A stretch of 64,000 bases of DNA from Kordia aestuariivivens (GTDB taxonomy: Bacteria; Bacteroidota; Bacteroidia; Flavobacteriales; Flavobacteriaceae), in assembly GCF_014397005.1 (NCBI RefSeq), contig NZ_JACGWS010000001.1:62001-126000 (forward strand), given 5' to 3'. Positions 1 through 11,200 of the stretch are shown here, in pieces; position 1 is the stretch's first letter; each line of letters starts with the position of its first letter. A program made the position numbers and the translations under genes. The notes beneath the pieces are model-generated. The model worked only from the letters and a program-made list of their open reading frames with translations, did no database searches and was not told where the DNA came from.

Positions 1-1245
1 GGTTTTGATAAAAATGGCGATTCGTTTTCAATTGCGCCACCGTTTTCAAAAAGGGTCATGCTTACGCGCGATGCAGAAATTACGATGCACATTCTTCGAA
101 AAAATCATCGGAATTATAACAAATCTAAAATTCAGACGAAATACCTATCCAAATATGTTGGGAAAGGATTATTAACGTCAAGTGGCGACTATTGGTTAAA
201 ACAACGAAGACTCATTCAACCGGCATTCCATAGAGAAAAACTACAAAAATTAGTGACCATTATGGAAGGTACCATTGAAAAACAAATTGAGAACCTTCAA
301 ACAGATACAAAAGTAGACTTGTACTCCATCATGAACGAATTGGCGTTTCATGTGGTTGCAAAATCATTATTCAACTATTCTTCAGATGATAACACCATGC
401 ATCGTCTGCAAGAAATCATTGAAAAATTACAAGACTTTATCATTCGTGAAATTCGTCAGCCACACAAAAAATGGTGGTATAAAGTAAGCGGATTGGTTGC
501 AAAACACATGGGATTAGTCCAAGAAAGTAGAGATATTATTAACAAAGTAATCGACGAACGTCGTGTGTCTGAAAAACAACATGATGATCTATTAGACATG
601 TTGCTCAAGGCAAAATATGAAGAAGACGGAACTTCCATGACCAACGAGCAATTAATCGACGAAATCTTAATCTTCTTTGTGGCTGGACATGAAACAACGG
701 CAAACGCACTCACGTTTACATTTCACTTGATCGCAAAAGATCCTGAAATACTCAAAAAAGCAGTTGCAGAAGTAGATGCGATTGATGATAACTTAACGCC
801 AATGGAAAAATTGGCAAAACTCAACTATGTAAAAAACTGCGTGGAAGAAGCAATGCGTTTATATCCACCAGCATGGATTACGGATAGAGTTGCGATTGAA
901 GATGATTCATTTGCAGAATTCAACATAGAAAAAGGAACCATGATCGGAATTTCGTTTTACGAATTGCACCGAAACGAAAAATACTGGAAAAACCCGAATG
1001 ATTTCATTCCGGAACGTTTTTCGGAAGAAAACCGAAAAGAAACTGCCGGACATTACTTTCCGTTTGGTGCAGGACCAAGAATGTGTATCGGAAATGGTTT
1101 TGCACTCTACGAAATGATGTTGTCGGTGTATGCTGTATTAAAAAAATATCACATCGAAACTGATCAAAAAACAGTGGAAATTGCGCCGTTAATCACGCTA
1201 AAGCCAATTAATGTGACGCTGAAATTTACAAATAGAACTGCTTGA
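1..1245 (+). CDS. Cytochrome P450, 5'-truncated by window edge
   Basis: Heme-thiolate monooxygenase; substrate cannot be told from sequence. The reading frame is open from base 1, so the gene begins upstream and the ATG at 58 is internal. The visible 414 residues contain the I-helix oxygen-activation motif AGHETT, an ExxR motif (EEAMR) and the heme-binding loop [12 protein letters not shown], whose cysteine (codon at 1084-1086) is the axial heme ligand. A full P450 is usually 400-460 aa, so little is missing. The stop overlaps the TTG start of queG by four bases (TTGA), suggesting co-transcription. It resembles the soluble class I bacterial P450s; no redox partner gene is in view. Confidence 0.93.
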   Translation, partial: GFDKNGDSFSIAPPFSKRVMLTRDAEITMHILRKNHRNYNKSKIQTKYLSKYVGKGLLTSSGDYWLKQRRLIQPAFHREKLQKLVTIMEGTIEKQIENLQTDTKVDLYSIMNELAFHVVAKSLFNYSSDDNTMHRLQEIIEKLQDFIIREIRQPHKKWWYKVSGLVAKHMGLVQESRDIINKVIDERRVSEKQHDDLLDMLLKAKYEEDGTSMTNEQLIDEILIFFVAGHETTANALTFTFHLIAKDPEILKKAVAEVDAIDDNLTPMEKLAKLNYVKNCVEEAMRLYPPAWITDRVAIEDDSFAEFNIEKGTMIGISFYELHRNEKYWKNPNDFIPERFSEENRKETAGHYFPFGAGPRMCIGNGFALYEMMLSVYAVLKKYHIETDQKTVEIAPLITLKPINVTLKFTNRTA

Positions 1246-2171
1246 ATTCAACACAAAAACATACAGAACTCATCAAAGCTGAAGCAAAACGCTTAGGATT
1301 TCTGTCATGTGGAATCTCAAAAGCAGGATTTTTAGAAGAAGAAGCACCACGATTAGAAGCTTGGCTCAACAAAAACATGCACGGCGAAATGCAGTACATG
1401 GAAAATCACTTTGACAAGCGATTAGATCCAACGAAATTAGTGGAAGATTCAAAATCGGTAGTTTCGTTACTCTTAAACTACTATCCGTCAGAAATCCAAA
1501 AAGATCCAGAAGCGCCAAAAATTTCAAAATACGCGTATGGAACGGATTATCACTTTGTCATCAAAGACAAACTAAAGCATTTACTAAACTTCATTCAAGA
1601 TGAAATCGGAGAAGTTTCAGGACGCGCATTTGTAGACTCAGCGCCAGTATTAGACAAAGCTTGGGCTGCAAAAAGCGGATTGGGTTGGATTGGAAAACAC
1701 AGCAATTTGCTCACACAACAAGTGGGTTCTTTCTATTTTATTGCCGAACTCATCATTGATTTAGACTTAGAATACGATTCGCCAGTGACGGATCATTGCG
1801 GAAGTTGTACCGCTTGTATTGACGCGTGTCCTACGCAAGCCATTGTAGATCCGTATGTGGTGGATGGAAGCAAATGTATCTCGTATTTCACCATCGAACT
1901 AAAAAATGAAATTCCAATACACGCACAAGGACATTTTGACGATTGGATGTTTGGCTGCGATATTTGCCAAGATGTGTGCCCGTGGAATAAATTCTCAAAA
2001 CCGCATAACGAACCTTTATTCAATCCGCATCCAGAATTATTGTCCATGACTAAAAAAGACTGGGAAGAAATCACACAAGAAGTATTTAGTGAAATATTCA
2101 AAAAATCGGCTGTCAAACGAACCAAATACACAGGATTAGTTCGAAATATCAAATTCTTAAAGACAGAGTAG
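1242..2171 (+). CDS. queG: Epoxyqueuosine reductase QueG
   Basis: Cytoplasmic cobalamin-dependent iron-sulfur enzyme that reduces epoxyqueuosine to queuosine at tRNA position 34, the last step of queuosine synthesis. The 309-aa protein has the N-terminal reductase domain with a likely catalytic Asp132 in [19 protein letters not shown]. It then has two ferredoxin-type clusters: Cys186, 189, 192 with 196 ([11 protein letters not shown]) and Cys239, 242, 246 ([11 protein letters not shown]), plus Cys212. Length and motifs are normal for the family, although it lacks the C-terminal HEAT-like extension of some homologues. The start is TTG at 1242, overlapping the P450 stop; no better in-frame ATG lies before the conserved N-terminus. 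Confidence 0.96.
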   Translation: MNSTQKHTELIKAEAKRLGFLSCGISKAGFLEEEAPRLEAWLNKNMHGEMQYMENHFDKRLDPTKLVEDSKSVVSLLLNYYPSEIQKDPEAPKISKYAYGTDYHFVIKDKLKHLLNFIQDEIGEVSGRAFVDSAPVLDKAWAAKSGLGWIGKHSNLLTQQVGSFYFIAELIIDLDLEYDSPVTDHCGSCTACIDACPTQAIVDPYVVDGSKCISYFTIELKNEIPIHAQGHFDDWMFGCDICQDVCPWNKFSKPHNEPLFNPHPELLSMTKKDWEEITQEVFSEIFKKSAVKRTKYTGLVRNIKFLKTE

Positions 2172-2247
2172 GACTGTGATTCAAAGACTTTTTGTTAAAT
2201 AACACTAAAGAAAGCATATTAAATTTTTTCCTTTAAACTCAGACATA

Positions 2248-2255
2248 TAAATTTG
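2248..2255 (+). promoter_or_regulatory. Probable -7 element before maeB
   Basis: TAAATTTG matches the Bacteroidota -7 consensus TAnnTTTG and lies about 50 bases before the malic enzyme start. The -33 TTG is not evident at the expected spacing, so only half of the promoter is supported. Confidence 0.4.
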
Positions 2256-2308
2256 CAAATTCATATTGCCTACAGTTATACTAGCCAAAGGTGATGAAAC
2301 CCATCAAT

Positions 2309-4606
2309 ATGAGTAATTCAGAACGTAAAAGAAGAGAAGCACTTATTTACCATGCGAAACCGCAACCGGGAAAAATAAAAGTGGTTCCTACGAAAAGATA
2401 TACTACACAACGCGATTTATCCCTAGCGTATTCTCCAGGAGTTGCCGAACCTTGTTTAGAAATAGCAAAAGACAAAAAAAACGTCTACAAGTACACTACA
2501 AAAGGAAACTTAGTTGCTGTGATTACTAACGGAACAGCTGTATTAGGTTTAGGGGATATTGGTCCTGAAGCGTCAAAACCTGTCATGGAAGGAAAAGGAT
2601 TGCTCTTTAAAATATTTGCTGATATTGATGTATTTGATATTGAAGTAGATGCGAAAGATATAGACAAATTTGTTGAAACGGTAAAAAATATAGCACCTAC
2701 GTTTGGCGGAATCAATCTGGAAGATATCAAGGCGCCAGAAGCATTTGAAATTGAGCGCAGACTTGTAGAAGAATTGGATATTCCTGTCATGCATGATGAT
2801 CAACACGGAACGGCAATTATCTCGTCAGCAGCATTAATCAATGCGTTAGAAATAGCAGATAAAAAAATTGAAGATGTGCGTTTTGCAGTTTCTGGAGCAG
2901 GTTCGGCAGCTGTTTCATGTATGAACTTATACATTGCACTTGGAGCGAAATTAGAAAATATTGCCATGTTTGATGCAGATGGTTTACTGCACAAAGGCAG
3001 AACAGACTTATCGCCAATGCAAGCACGTTTTAGAACGTCAAAACATTATGATTCTTTAGCACACGCAATGGAAGGTGCGGATGTTTTCTTGGGACTTTCA
3101 GTAGGAAATATTGTCACAGCAGAAATGTTGCGTTCAATGGCACATGATCCTATTGTATTTGCAATGGCAAACCCGACACCAGAAATCTCTTACGAAAAAG
3201 CTATTGCTTCGCGAGAAGATATCATCATGGCAACAGGGCGATCAGATCATCCAAATCAGGTAAACAATGTACTTGGATTTCCGTTCATATTTCGTGGCGC
3301 ATTAGACGTTCGTGCAACAAAAATTAATGAAGCAATGAAAATGGCTGCGGTAAAAGCGTTAGCCGAACTCGCAAAAGAACCCGTGCCAGAGCAAGTAAAC
3401 ATTGCATACGGAGAAACCAAACTTACATTTGGTAAAGATTACATCATTCCAAAGCCATTTGATCCAAGATTAATTGCAAAAATTCCGCCAGCTATTGCAA
3501 AAGCAGCAATGGATTCTGGAGTAGCCACAGAACCTATTGAAGATTGGGCAAAATATGAAGATGAATTATTACATCGATTAGGAGCAGACAATAAAATCAT
3601 TCGATTGCTACACAAAAGAGCAAGAACCAATCCGAAGCGAATCGTTTTTGCAGAAGCAGATCACTTAGATGTATTAAAAGCAGCGCAATATGTATACGAT
3701 GAAGGTATTGCGATTCCGATTCTACTAGGAAACGAAAAAATTATTCGTGAACTTAGTGAAGAACTAGAATTTGAGGGTAATGTGCAAATCATCGACCCTA
3801 AAAAAAACGAGCAAAAAGCAAAAAGAAAACATTACGCAGAAATCTATTGGGAATCCAGAAAACGTAAAGGAGTTTCGATGCTCGATGCAAAAAGTAAAAT
3901 GCGCGAGCGTAACTACTTTGCCGCAATGATGGTAAATGAAGGCGATGCCGATGGTTTAATCTCAGGATATTCTAGAAGTTACCCAACAGTTGTAAAACCA
4001 ATGTTAGAGCTTATCGGAACAGCAAAAGGTGTGAAAAAAGTTGCTACAACAAACCTAATGATTACAGAACGTGGTCCAATGTTTTTAGCGGATACTTCTA
4101 TAAATATTGACCCGTCTGCGCGGGAATTGGCAAAAATTGCACACATGACAGCACTAACAGTAAAAATGTTCGGATTAGAACCAAACATTGCCATGTTATC
4201 TTATTCAAACTTTGGTTCGTCTGATCATGAAAGAGCAAAAAAAGTAGATGAAGCTGTTACATATTTACACAAATATCATCCAGAGATCAATGTAGACGGT
4301 GCTGTACAATCCGATTTTGCACTAAACAAAGAAATGCTTGCAGAAAAATTTCCATTCTCTAAATTAGCAGGAAAAGAAGTAAATACGCTTGTATTTCCAA
4401 ACTTAGACGCAGCAAACATTACATATAAACTCATGAAAGAGCTTAATAAAGCAGATTCAATTGGGCCTATTATGCTGGGAATGAGCAAGCCAGTTCACAT
4501 TTTGCAACTCGGCGCAAGTGTTGATGAAATCATCAATATGGCAGCTGTTGCGGTGATCGATGCACAGGAAAAAGAAAAGTGGCAACAACGAAAAGAAGAA
4601 ATGTAA
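2309..4606 (+). CDS. maeB: NADP-dependent malic enzyme with PTA-like domain
   Basis: Oxidative decarboxylation of malate to pyruvate with NADP reduction. The N-terminal about 430 residues are the malic enzyme: AYSPGVAEPCLEI, the NGTAVLGLGDIG segment, the metal-site region HDDQHGTAI, and a Rossmann GAGSAA motif. The C-terminal about 330 residues resemble phosphate acetyltransferase, which in MaeB-type enzymes is thought to act as an acetyl-CoA-responsive regulatory domain rather than a catalyst. From the chosen ATG the protein is 765 aa, normal for the fusion. GTG 2291 and ATG 2294 are alternative starts six or five codons earlier; 2309 begins MSNSERKRREALIYHAKP, the usual family N-terminus. 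Monocistronic by spacing. Confidence 0.95.
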   Translation: MSNSERKRREALIYHAKPQPGKIKVVPTKRYTTQRDLSLAYSPGVAEPCLEIAKDKKNVYKYTTKGNLVAVITNGTAVLGLGDIGPEASKPVMEGKGLLFKIFADIDVFDIEVDAKDIDKFVETVKNIAPTFGGINLEDIKAPEAFEIERRLVEELDIPVMHDDQHGTAIISSAALINALEIADKKIEDVRFAVSGAGSAAVSCMNLYIALGAKLENIAMFDADGLLHKGRTDLSPMQARFRTSKHYDSLAHAMEGADVFLGLSVGNIVTAEMLRSMAHDPIVFAMANPTPEISYEKAIASREDIIMATGRSDHPNQVNNVLGFPFIFRGALDVRATKINEAMKMAAVKALAELAKEPVPEQVNIAYGETKLTFGKDYIIPKPFDPRLIAKIPPAIAKAAMDSGVATEPIEDWAKYEDELLHRLGADNKIIRLLHKRARTNPKRIVFAEADHLDVLKAAQYVYDEGIAIPILLGNEKIIRELSEELEFEGNVQIIDPKKNEQKAKRKHYAEIYWESRKRKGVSMLDAKSKMRERNYFAAMMVNEGDADGLISGYSRSYPTVVKPMLELIGTAKGVKKVATTNLMITERGPMFLADTSINIDPSARELAKIAHMTALTVKMFGLEPNIAMLSYSNFGSSDHERAKKVDEAVTYLHKYHPEINVDGAVQSDFALNKEMLAEKFPFSKLAGKEVNTLVFPNLDAANITYKLMKELNKADSIGPIMLGMSKPVHILQLGASVDEIINMAAVAVIDAQEKEKWQQRKEEM

Positions 4607-4673
4607 ATCTAAGAAGTATACTGCTTTAGTATATTAAAGCCTGAATTCGTTAAAGAAATGTGAATAAATTTAT

Positions 4674-4681
4674 TACATTTG
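4674..4681 (+). promoter_or_regulatory. Probable -7 element before ruvA-sprA
   Basis: TACATTTG fits TAnnTTTG and sits 22 bases before the ruvA start. A TTA rather than TTG occurs about 21 bases upstream, so the -33 element is weak. It would give a short leader. Confidence 0.4.
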
Positions 4682-4703
4682 GGACTTTAACTAGTTCAAA
4701 TAG

Positions 4704-5285
4704 ATGATTACTCACATACAAGGGAAGCTCGTAGAGAAAAATCCAACAGACGTTGTTATTGAATGTAATGGAGTCGGATATTTCATCAACATTTCGTTAA
4801 CTACGTATTCTCAAATCCCGAATCAAGAAAACATAAAACTGTTTACGCATCTTTACGTTCGCGAAGACGCACAAACACTATATGGTTTTTTTCAAAAAAG
4901 TGAGCGTGCAGTATTTCGGTTGTTAATTTCGGTTTCTGGAATTGGAACAAGCACTGCGCGAACCATGCTATCTTCCTTAACTTCCGAACAAATTTGTGAA
5001 GCCATAAGCTCAGCGGATGTGGCTACAATTCAAGGAGTAAAAGGAATAGGTGCAAAAACAGCACAGCGTGTCATCATAGAATTAAAAGATAAAGTCTTAA
5101 AATTATACGATCTTGACGAAGTTTCAATGTCTCAAAACAATACAAACAAAGAAGAAACGTTATCTGCTTTGGAAGTATTAGGTTATACACGAAAACAATC
5201 TGAAAGAGTCCTCGATAAAATAATTAAAGAAATGCCTAGTGGAAGCGTAGAAGAAATGATCAAAATGGCATTAAAAAACTTATAA
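4704..5285 (+). CDS. ruvA: Holliday junction DNA helicase subunit RuvA
   Basis: Tetrameric Holliday-junction-binding subunit that recruits the RuvB motor for branch migration during recombinational repair. The 193-aa protein has the N-terminal OB-fold (MITHIQGKLVEK), the acidic-pin region, two helix-hairpin-helix motifs (VSGIGTSTARTML near residue 77 and VKGIGAKTAQRVI near 112) and the small C-terminal UBA-like domain III (EALSALEVLGY-type segment) that contacts RuvB. The stop is five bases before the TTG start of sprA, so the two are probably one transcript. This ruvA-sprA adjacency is common in Flavobacteriia. Confidence 0.97.
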   Translation: MITHIQGKLVEKNPTDVVIECNGVGYFINISLTTYSQIPNQENIKLFTHLYVREDAQTLYGFFQKSERAVFRLLISVSGIGTSTARTMLSSLTSEQICEAISSADVATIQGVKGIGAKTAQRVIIELKDKVLKLYDLDEVSMSQNNTNKEETLSALEVLGYTRKQSERVLDKIIKEMPSGSVEEMIKMALKNL

Positions 5286-5290
5286 TTACT

Positions 5291-8200
5291 TTGAAAAACA
5301 ATACCGACTTAATAACAAAACATATCAAAAATGCGCTTGCCGTATTCGCTTTGTTATTTACCAGCATAGTAGCGGCGCAAGAACCAGCAACGCAACAACA
5401 AGATTCAACACAAATAGGCTTTGCCATTGGGAAGATAAAATTAAAAGACCCAACCAGCATTGTCACAAAATATACATACGATCCAAAAATAGACAGATAC
5501 ATCTACACGGAATCTGTTGCAAACTACGATATCCGATATCCGTTAATCTTAACGCCAAGACAATACCGTGAGTTATTGCTAAAGGAAAGTATGAAAGGTT
5601 ATTTCAAGGAAAAGCTTGATGCTATTTCGGGGAAAAAAGAAGGTTCGGAAGATGCACTAAAAAACTTATTACCAATATTTGAAATCAATTCCAATTTCTT
5701 TGAAAGTATCTTTGGAGGAAATACCATTGAAGTAATTCCGCAAGGTTCGGTGGCAATGGATTTAGGAGTTCGTTTCCAGAAAAATGACAATCCAGCATTA
5801 TCACCAAGAAACCGAAGTAACTTAAGTTTTGACTTTGATCAACGAATCAGTTTAAGTTTACTTGGAAAAGTTGGAGAACGATTAAAAATTAATGCAAACT
5901 ACGATACAGAATCTACATTTGACTTTCAGAATCAAATCAAACTAGAATATACGCCAACAGAAGATGACATCCTTCAAAAAATTGAAGTTGGTAATGTGAG
6001 CATGCCACTGAACAGTTCTTTAATCACAGGAGCGCAAAGTTTATTTGGGGTAAAAACACAATTGCAATTTGGAAAAACACGTATTACAGGTGTATTCTCA
6101 GAGCAACGTTCGCAAACCAGAACCATTACCTCAGAAGGCGGTGGAACCATTGAAGAATTTGCTTTATTTGCATTAGATTATGACGAAGATCGTCACTTCT
6201 TTATGTCACAATACTTTAGAGATCGATACGATACTGCGTTAGAAAACTATCCATTTATCAACAGTCCTGTTGAAATTACAAGAGTTGAAGTTTGGGTAAC
6301 CAACCGATCTGCTCAGACAAGTAATGTCCGTAACATTGTAGGATTGCAAGATTTAGGTGAAGCAGATCCGAACAAAACAAGAATCGGTTCAGTGGGAGGT
6401 TTCTTTAACTCAGTAAACCCGAATGATTTTCCAGACAACGAAAATAACAATTATAACCCAGAAACAATTGGAGCAGGTTCAGCACTTTCAGAACAAATTA
6501 GAGATATTGCAACCATTCAACAAGGATTTACTGGTGTTACAGCAGGCGCACAACAAGGATTTGATTATGTATATCTTGAAAATGCTAGAAAGCTTAACGA
6601 AAACGAATACAAAGTACACACCAAATTAGGATACGTTTCTTTAAACCAACGTTTAAGTAATGATGAAGTCTTAGCTGTTGCCTTTCAATATACCGCAAAT
6701 GGACAAGTATTTCAAGTTGGTGAATTTGCCAATGGAGGAATTGATGCAACGCAAGTAACAAGTACGGATGTAGACGGAAATCCAACACAAATTCAAAATC
6801 AAAACTTAGTTGTAAAACTATTAAAAAGTGCTATTACTGAAGTAGAAGATCCTATTTGGGATTTAATGATGAAAAACATCTATGCTACGGATGCATACCA
6901 ATTAAGTCCAGAAGATTTCAGATTAAACATATTATATACAGATCCTTCGCCAGTAAACTATATTACAGCGGTGCCATCTGGTCCTGCACTTCCCGCTGAT
7001 GTAGCAGACGAAATATTATTAAAAGTATTCGGTTTAGACCGATTAGATATTTATCAAAATCCACAAGCAGGCGGAGACGGTTTTTTTGATTACTATCCCG
7101 GAATTACGGTCGATCAAGAATTTGGACGCATCATATTCACAAAAGTAGAACCCTTTGGAAACTTCTTATTTGAAAAATTAAGAAATGCAGCTTCTGAAGA
7201 CTATGATGTTCCAATCAATTACAACGCCAACCAAACAAGATATGTATACAGAACGATGTATACCGAAACAAAAGCGGGCGCACTAGATGATGCCGATTTA
7301 AACAAATTTCAATTAAAAGGACGTTACAAATCACAAGGAGGCGACGGAATTCCGTTAGGAGCATTCAATGTGCCAAGAGGTTCTGTAAGAGTTACTGCTG
7401 GTGGACGTGTTTTGCAAGAAGGAATTGACTATACAGTAAACTATCAACAAGGACGTGTTACAATATTAGATGAAGGACTAAAAGCATCTAATACGCCAAT
7501 TGATGTATCCGTAGAAAATAACTCATTATTTGGGCAACAAAACAAACGATTTACAGGAATTAACGTTGAACATCAATTCAATGAAAACTTCTTAATTGGA
7601 GCTACATATTTAAACTTAAATGAGCGACCAATAACGCAAAAAGCAAACTACGGAGCAGAACCAGTAAACAACTCTATCTTTGGATTCAACGGAAATTACT
7701 CAACAGAAGTTCCATTCCTAACACGATTGGTAAACAAGTTGCCAAATGTTGACACAGATGTAGTATCTAATGTTTCCATTCGTGGAGAATTTGCATACCT
7801 ATTGCCAGGAAGTCCTAAAAATGCAGACTTTGAAGGTGAAGCAACCGCGTATGTAGATGATTTTGAAGGTGCACAATCTACCATTGACATCAAATCACCA
7901 TTAGGTTGGTTCTTAGCAAGTACGCCCGGAACACCAGGAGATATTTTAGGTGATAACTTAGGAGGACAATTTGGAAACGATCAACTTGAATACGGATTCA
8001 ACAGAGCAAAACTAGCTTGGTATACCATTGATCCAGTATTCTACGGAAATCAGGCACCAGGTGGACTTACTGATAACGACGTGTCAAGAAGTGAAACGCG
8101 TAGAATATTTGTAGACGAAATATTTCCACAAACAGATATTGCTCGTGGACAAACTACCATACAAACAACATTAGACTTAGCATATTATCCAAACGAAAGA

Positions 8201-11200
8201 GGCCCGTATAATAACAGACCAAACTTTGCAGACCAACCAGATCAAGAAAGTTGGGGAGGAATTATGCGTCCTGTAACAACGACAAACTTTGAGCAAGCAA
8301 ACGTAGAATATATTCAGTTTTGGGTATTAGACCCGTATTTTTCGGAAGGAAACACCACAAGTCCAGGAGGAGAATTGGTATTAAACATTGGTAACATTTC
8401 GGAAGATGTGTTAAAAGATGGTCGTAAACAATATGAAAATGGATTGCCAGAAGCAGACGCAATCAATCCACTAGTAACACAAACATTTTGGGGAGAAGTG
8501 CCGCAAACACAATCATTAGTATATGCGTTTGATGCAGATGATGCCAACCGACAAGTGCAAGATGTTGGATTAGATGGTTTGCCAGATGATGAAGAAGGTT
8601 TAAAATATACAAACTATGCTGGTGAAGCCGATCCAGCGGCAGATAACTATCAGTATTTCTTAAATGCAGATGGAGATGTTTTAAATAGATACAAAAACTA
8701 CAATGGTACACAAGGAAACTCGCCAATTGCAGTATCAGATACAAACAGAGGTTCAACAACGGTTCCTGATGTAGAAGACATCAACCGAGATCAAACGATG
8801 AACACAATTGATAACTACTATCAATTTAGAATTCCGATCAATCCAGGAATAGGAACTGCAACGACATACATTACAGACGAACGTACGGTAACCACAGATT
8901 TGCCAAATGGTTCTTCAATCAACTCACGATGGGTTCAATTCAAAATTCCAATCTCTGAATTCAATCAGTCACCAGATGCAACAGTGACACCAGATGAGAA
9001 AATTCCGTTAAACGATTTACGTTCTATCCGTTTCATTCGTATGTACATGACAGGTTTTAATGAGCCAACGGTATTGCGTTTTGCAACGTTAGATTTAATT
9101 CGTGGTGATTGGAGACGTTACAATCTTACTTTACAAGATAACGGAGATAGTCCGCAAGATGGTGTAGATACAGGAACACAATTTGATGTAAACACTGTAA
9201 ACGTTGAAGAAAACGCAAACAAATTACCAATTGGATATGTAATTCCACCAGGAGTTGTTCGTGAGCAATTAAACAATAACAATACGGTTATTCGTCAAAA
9301 TGAACAATCGTTGGCAATGTCTATTTGTGACTTAGAATCGGGAGATTCCAGGGGTGTATTCAAAAATATTGATATTGATTTACGACAATATAAAAACTTA
9401 AAAATGTTTGTCCATGCTGAATCATTATTTGGACAAACGGTACAATTAGCAGATCAGCAAGCAGTTGCTTTCTTGCGATTTGGAAATGACTTTACACAGA
9501 ACTACTATCAAGTAGAAATTCCATTAAATGTAACAGCGGATAATGAATCTTCATCAGAAGATGTTTGGAGAAACGAGTTCGATATTCCATTAGCATTATT
9601 AACACGAATCAAAGCGGCAAACTTTAACAATGCCACCGCTGGAACAGAAGCGGCATACTACAATGAAAATGCAGAGCCAATTACAAACCAATTTGCAGAT
9701 TATGGATCAGATGAACGCATGCGAATTGCCATCATTGGTAATCCTACAATTGGTCGTGTACGTTCATTAATGGTTGGTATAAAAAACTCAACAGCTACAA
9801 GTTTAGATGCAACAAATACACCAGTTGGTGGAATTCCAATTTGTGGAGAATTTTGGTTTAACGAATTGCGTTTAGCCGAATTAGAAAATCAAGGTGGTTG
9901 GGCAGCAGTTGGTTCGTTAGATGCAAACTTTGCAGATTTTGCAACGGTTTCTGCTGCGGGAAGAATCAGTACGGTTGGTTTTGGAAATTTAGAACAAACG
10001 CCAAACGAAAGAAGTAGAGAAGATGTAAAACAATATGATTTTGTTACGAATATAAGTTTAGGACAATTATTGCCTAAAAAATGGGGAATCAAAATTCCGT
10101 TCAATTATAGCATAGGAGAAGAAGTCATTACGCCAGAATATGATCCATTCTATCAAGATATCCGTTTGGATGATCGATTGGATTTAGCCGCAACACAAGG
10201 TGAAAGAGACAGAATCACTGAAGAAGCAATTGATTACACAAAACGTAAAAGCATCAACTTTATTGGTGTTCGAAAAGAAAGAGGTGCAGAGCAAAAACCA
10301 CATTTCTATGATGTAGAAAACGTTACACTTTCGTATTCATACAACGAAACAGAACATCACGATTATGAAATTAAGTCGTTGCGTGATCAAAATGTACGTG
10401 CAGGATTAGATTATAACTTTAACTTTCAGCCAAAATCAATAGAACCATTCAAAAAGAATGATTCTTTATTCACAGGAAGATATTGGAAATGGTTAAAAGA
10501 CTTTAATTTTAATCCATTACCGACAAGTATTTCATTAAACTCAAATATTACAAGAAGTTTCAACGATCAGGTTTATAGAGATCCACTATTGCCAGATGCT
10601 GAAGTAGAAAACTTACCGCGCTTGCAACAACGTAACTTCTTATTTGATTGGTCGTACGCCATCAATTACAATTTAACAAACTCATTACGTTTCAATTTTA
10701 CAGCAGCCAATAACAATATTGTCAACAACTACTTTGATGAAAACGGCGAAATAGATGTTGATTATGGAATTTGGGATGGTTTCTGGGATGTAGGAGATCC
10801 AAATACGCATACACAATCATTACAGCTAACGTATGATTTGCCACTAAACAAAATTCCAACGTTTAGTTTCATAGATGCGAATTATAGTTACACAGGAGAT
10901 TTTAACTGGCAACGTGGTTCTGATGTATTGCGAGAAGTTTCAGGAGAACGTTTAAATACAATCCAAAACGCAAACACACATACACTTAATGCTACGTTAG
11001 ATATGACAAAATTCTATAAATACATAGGATTTGTTAGAAAGCGTAAAGTGAACAGAAAAACAAACTTACGACAAGCGGGTAAGCCAGGGATTCCTGCAAC
11101 AACACCTGCAAACCAGCCGAAAAAACCAGCTAATAAATCGAGTGTTGGAAATAAAATTTTCAATACTGTAGTTGATATTGTTGGAAGTGTAAAACGTGTA

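Noticed and set aside
58-1245. Cytochrome P450 starting at the ATG at 58
   Set aside because: The frame is open to base 1 and conserved P450 sequence continues upstream; the real start is outside the window.
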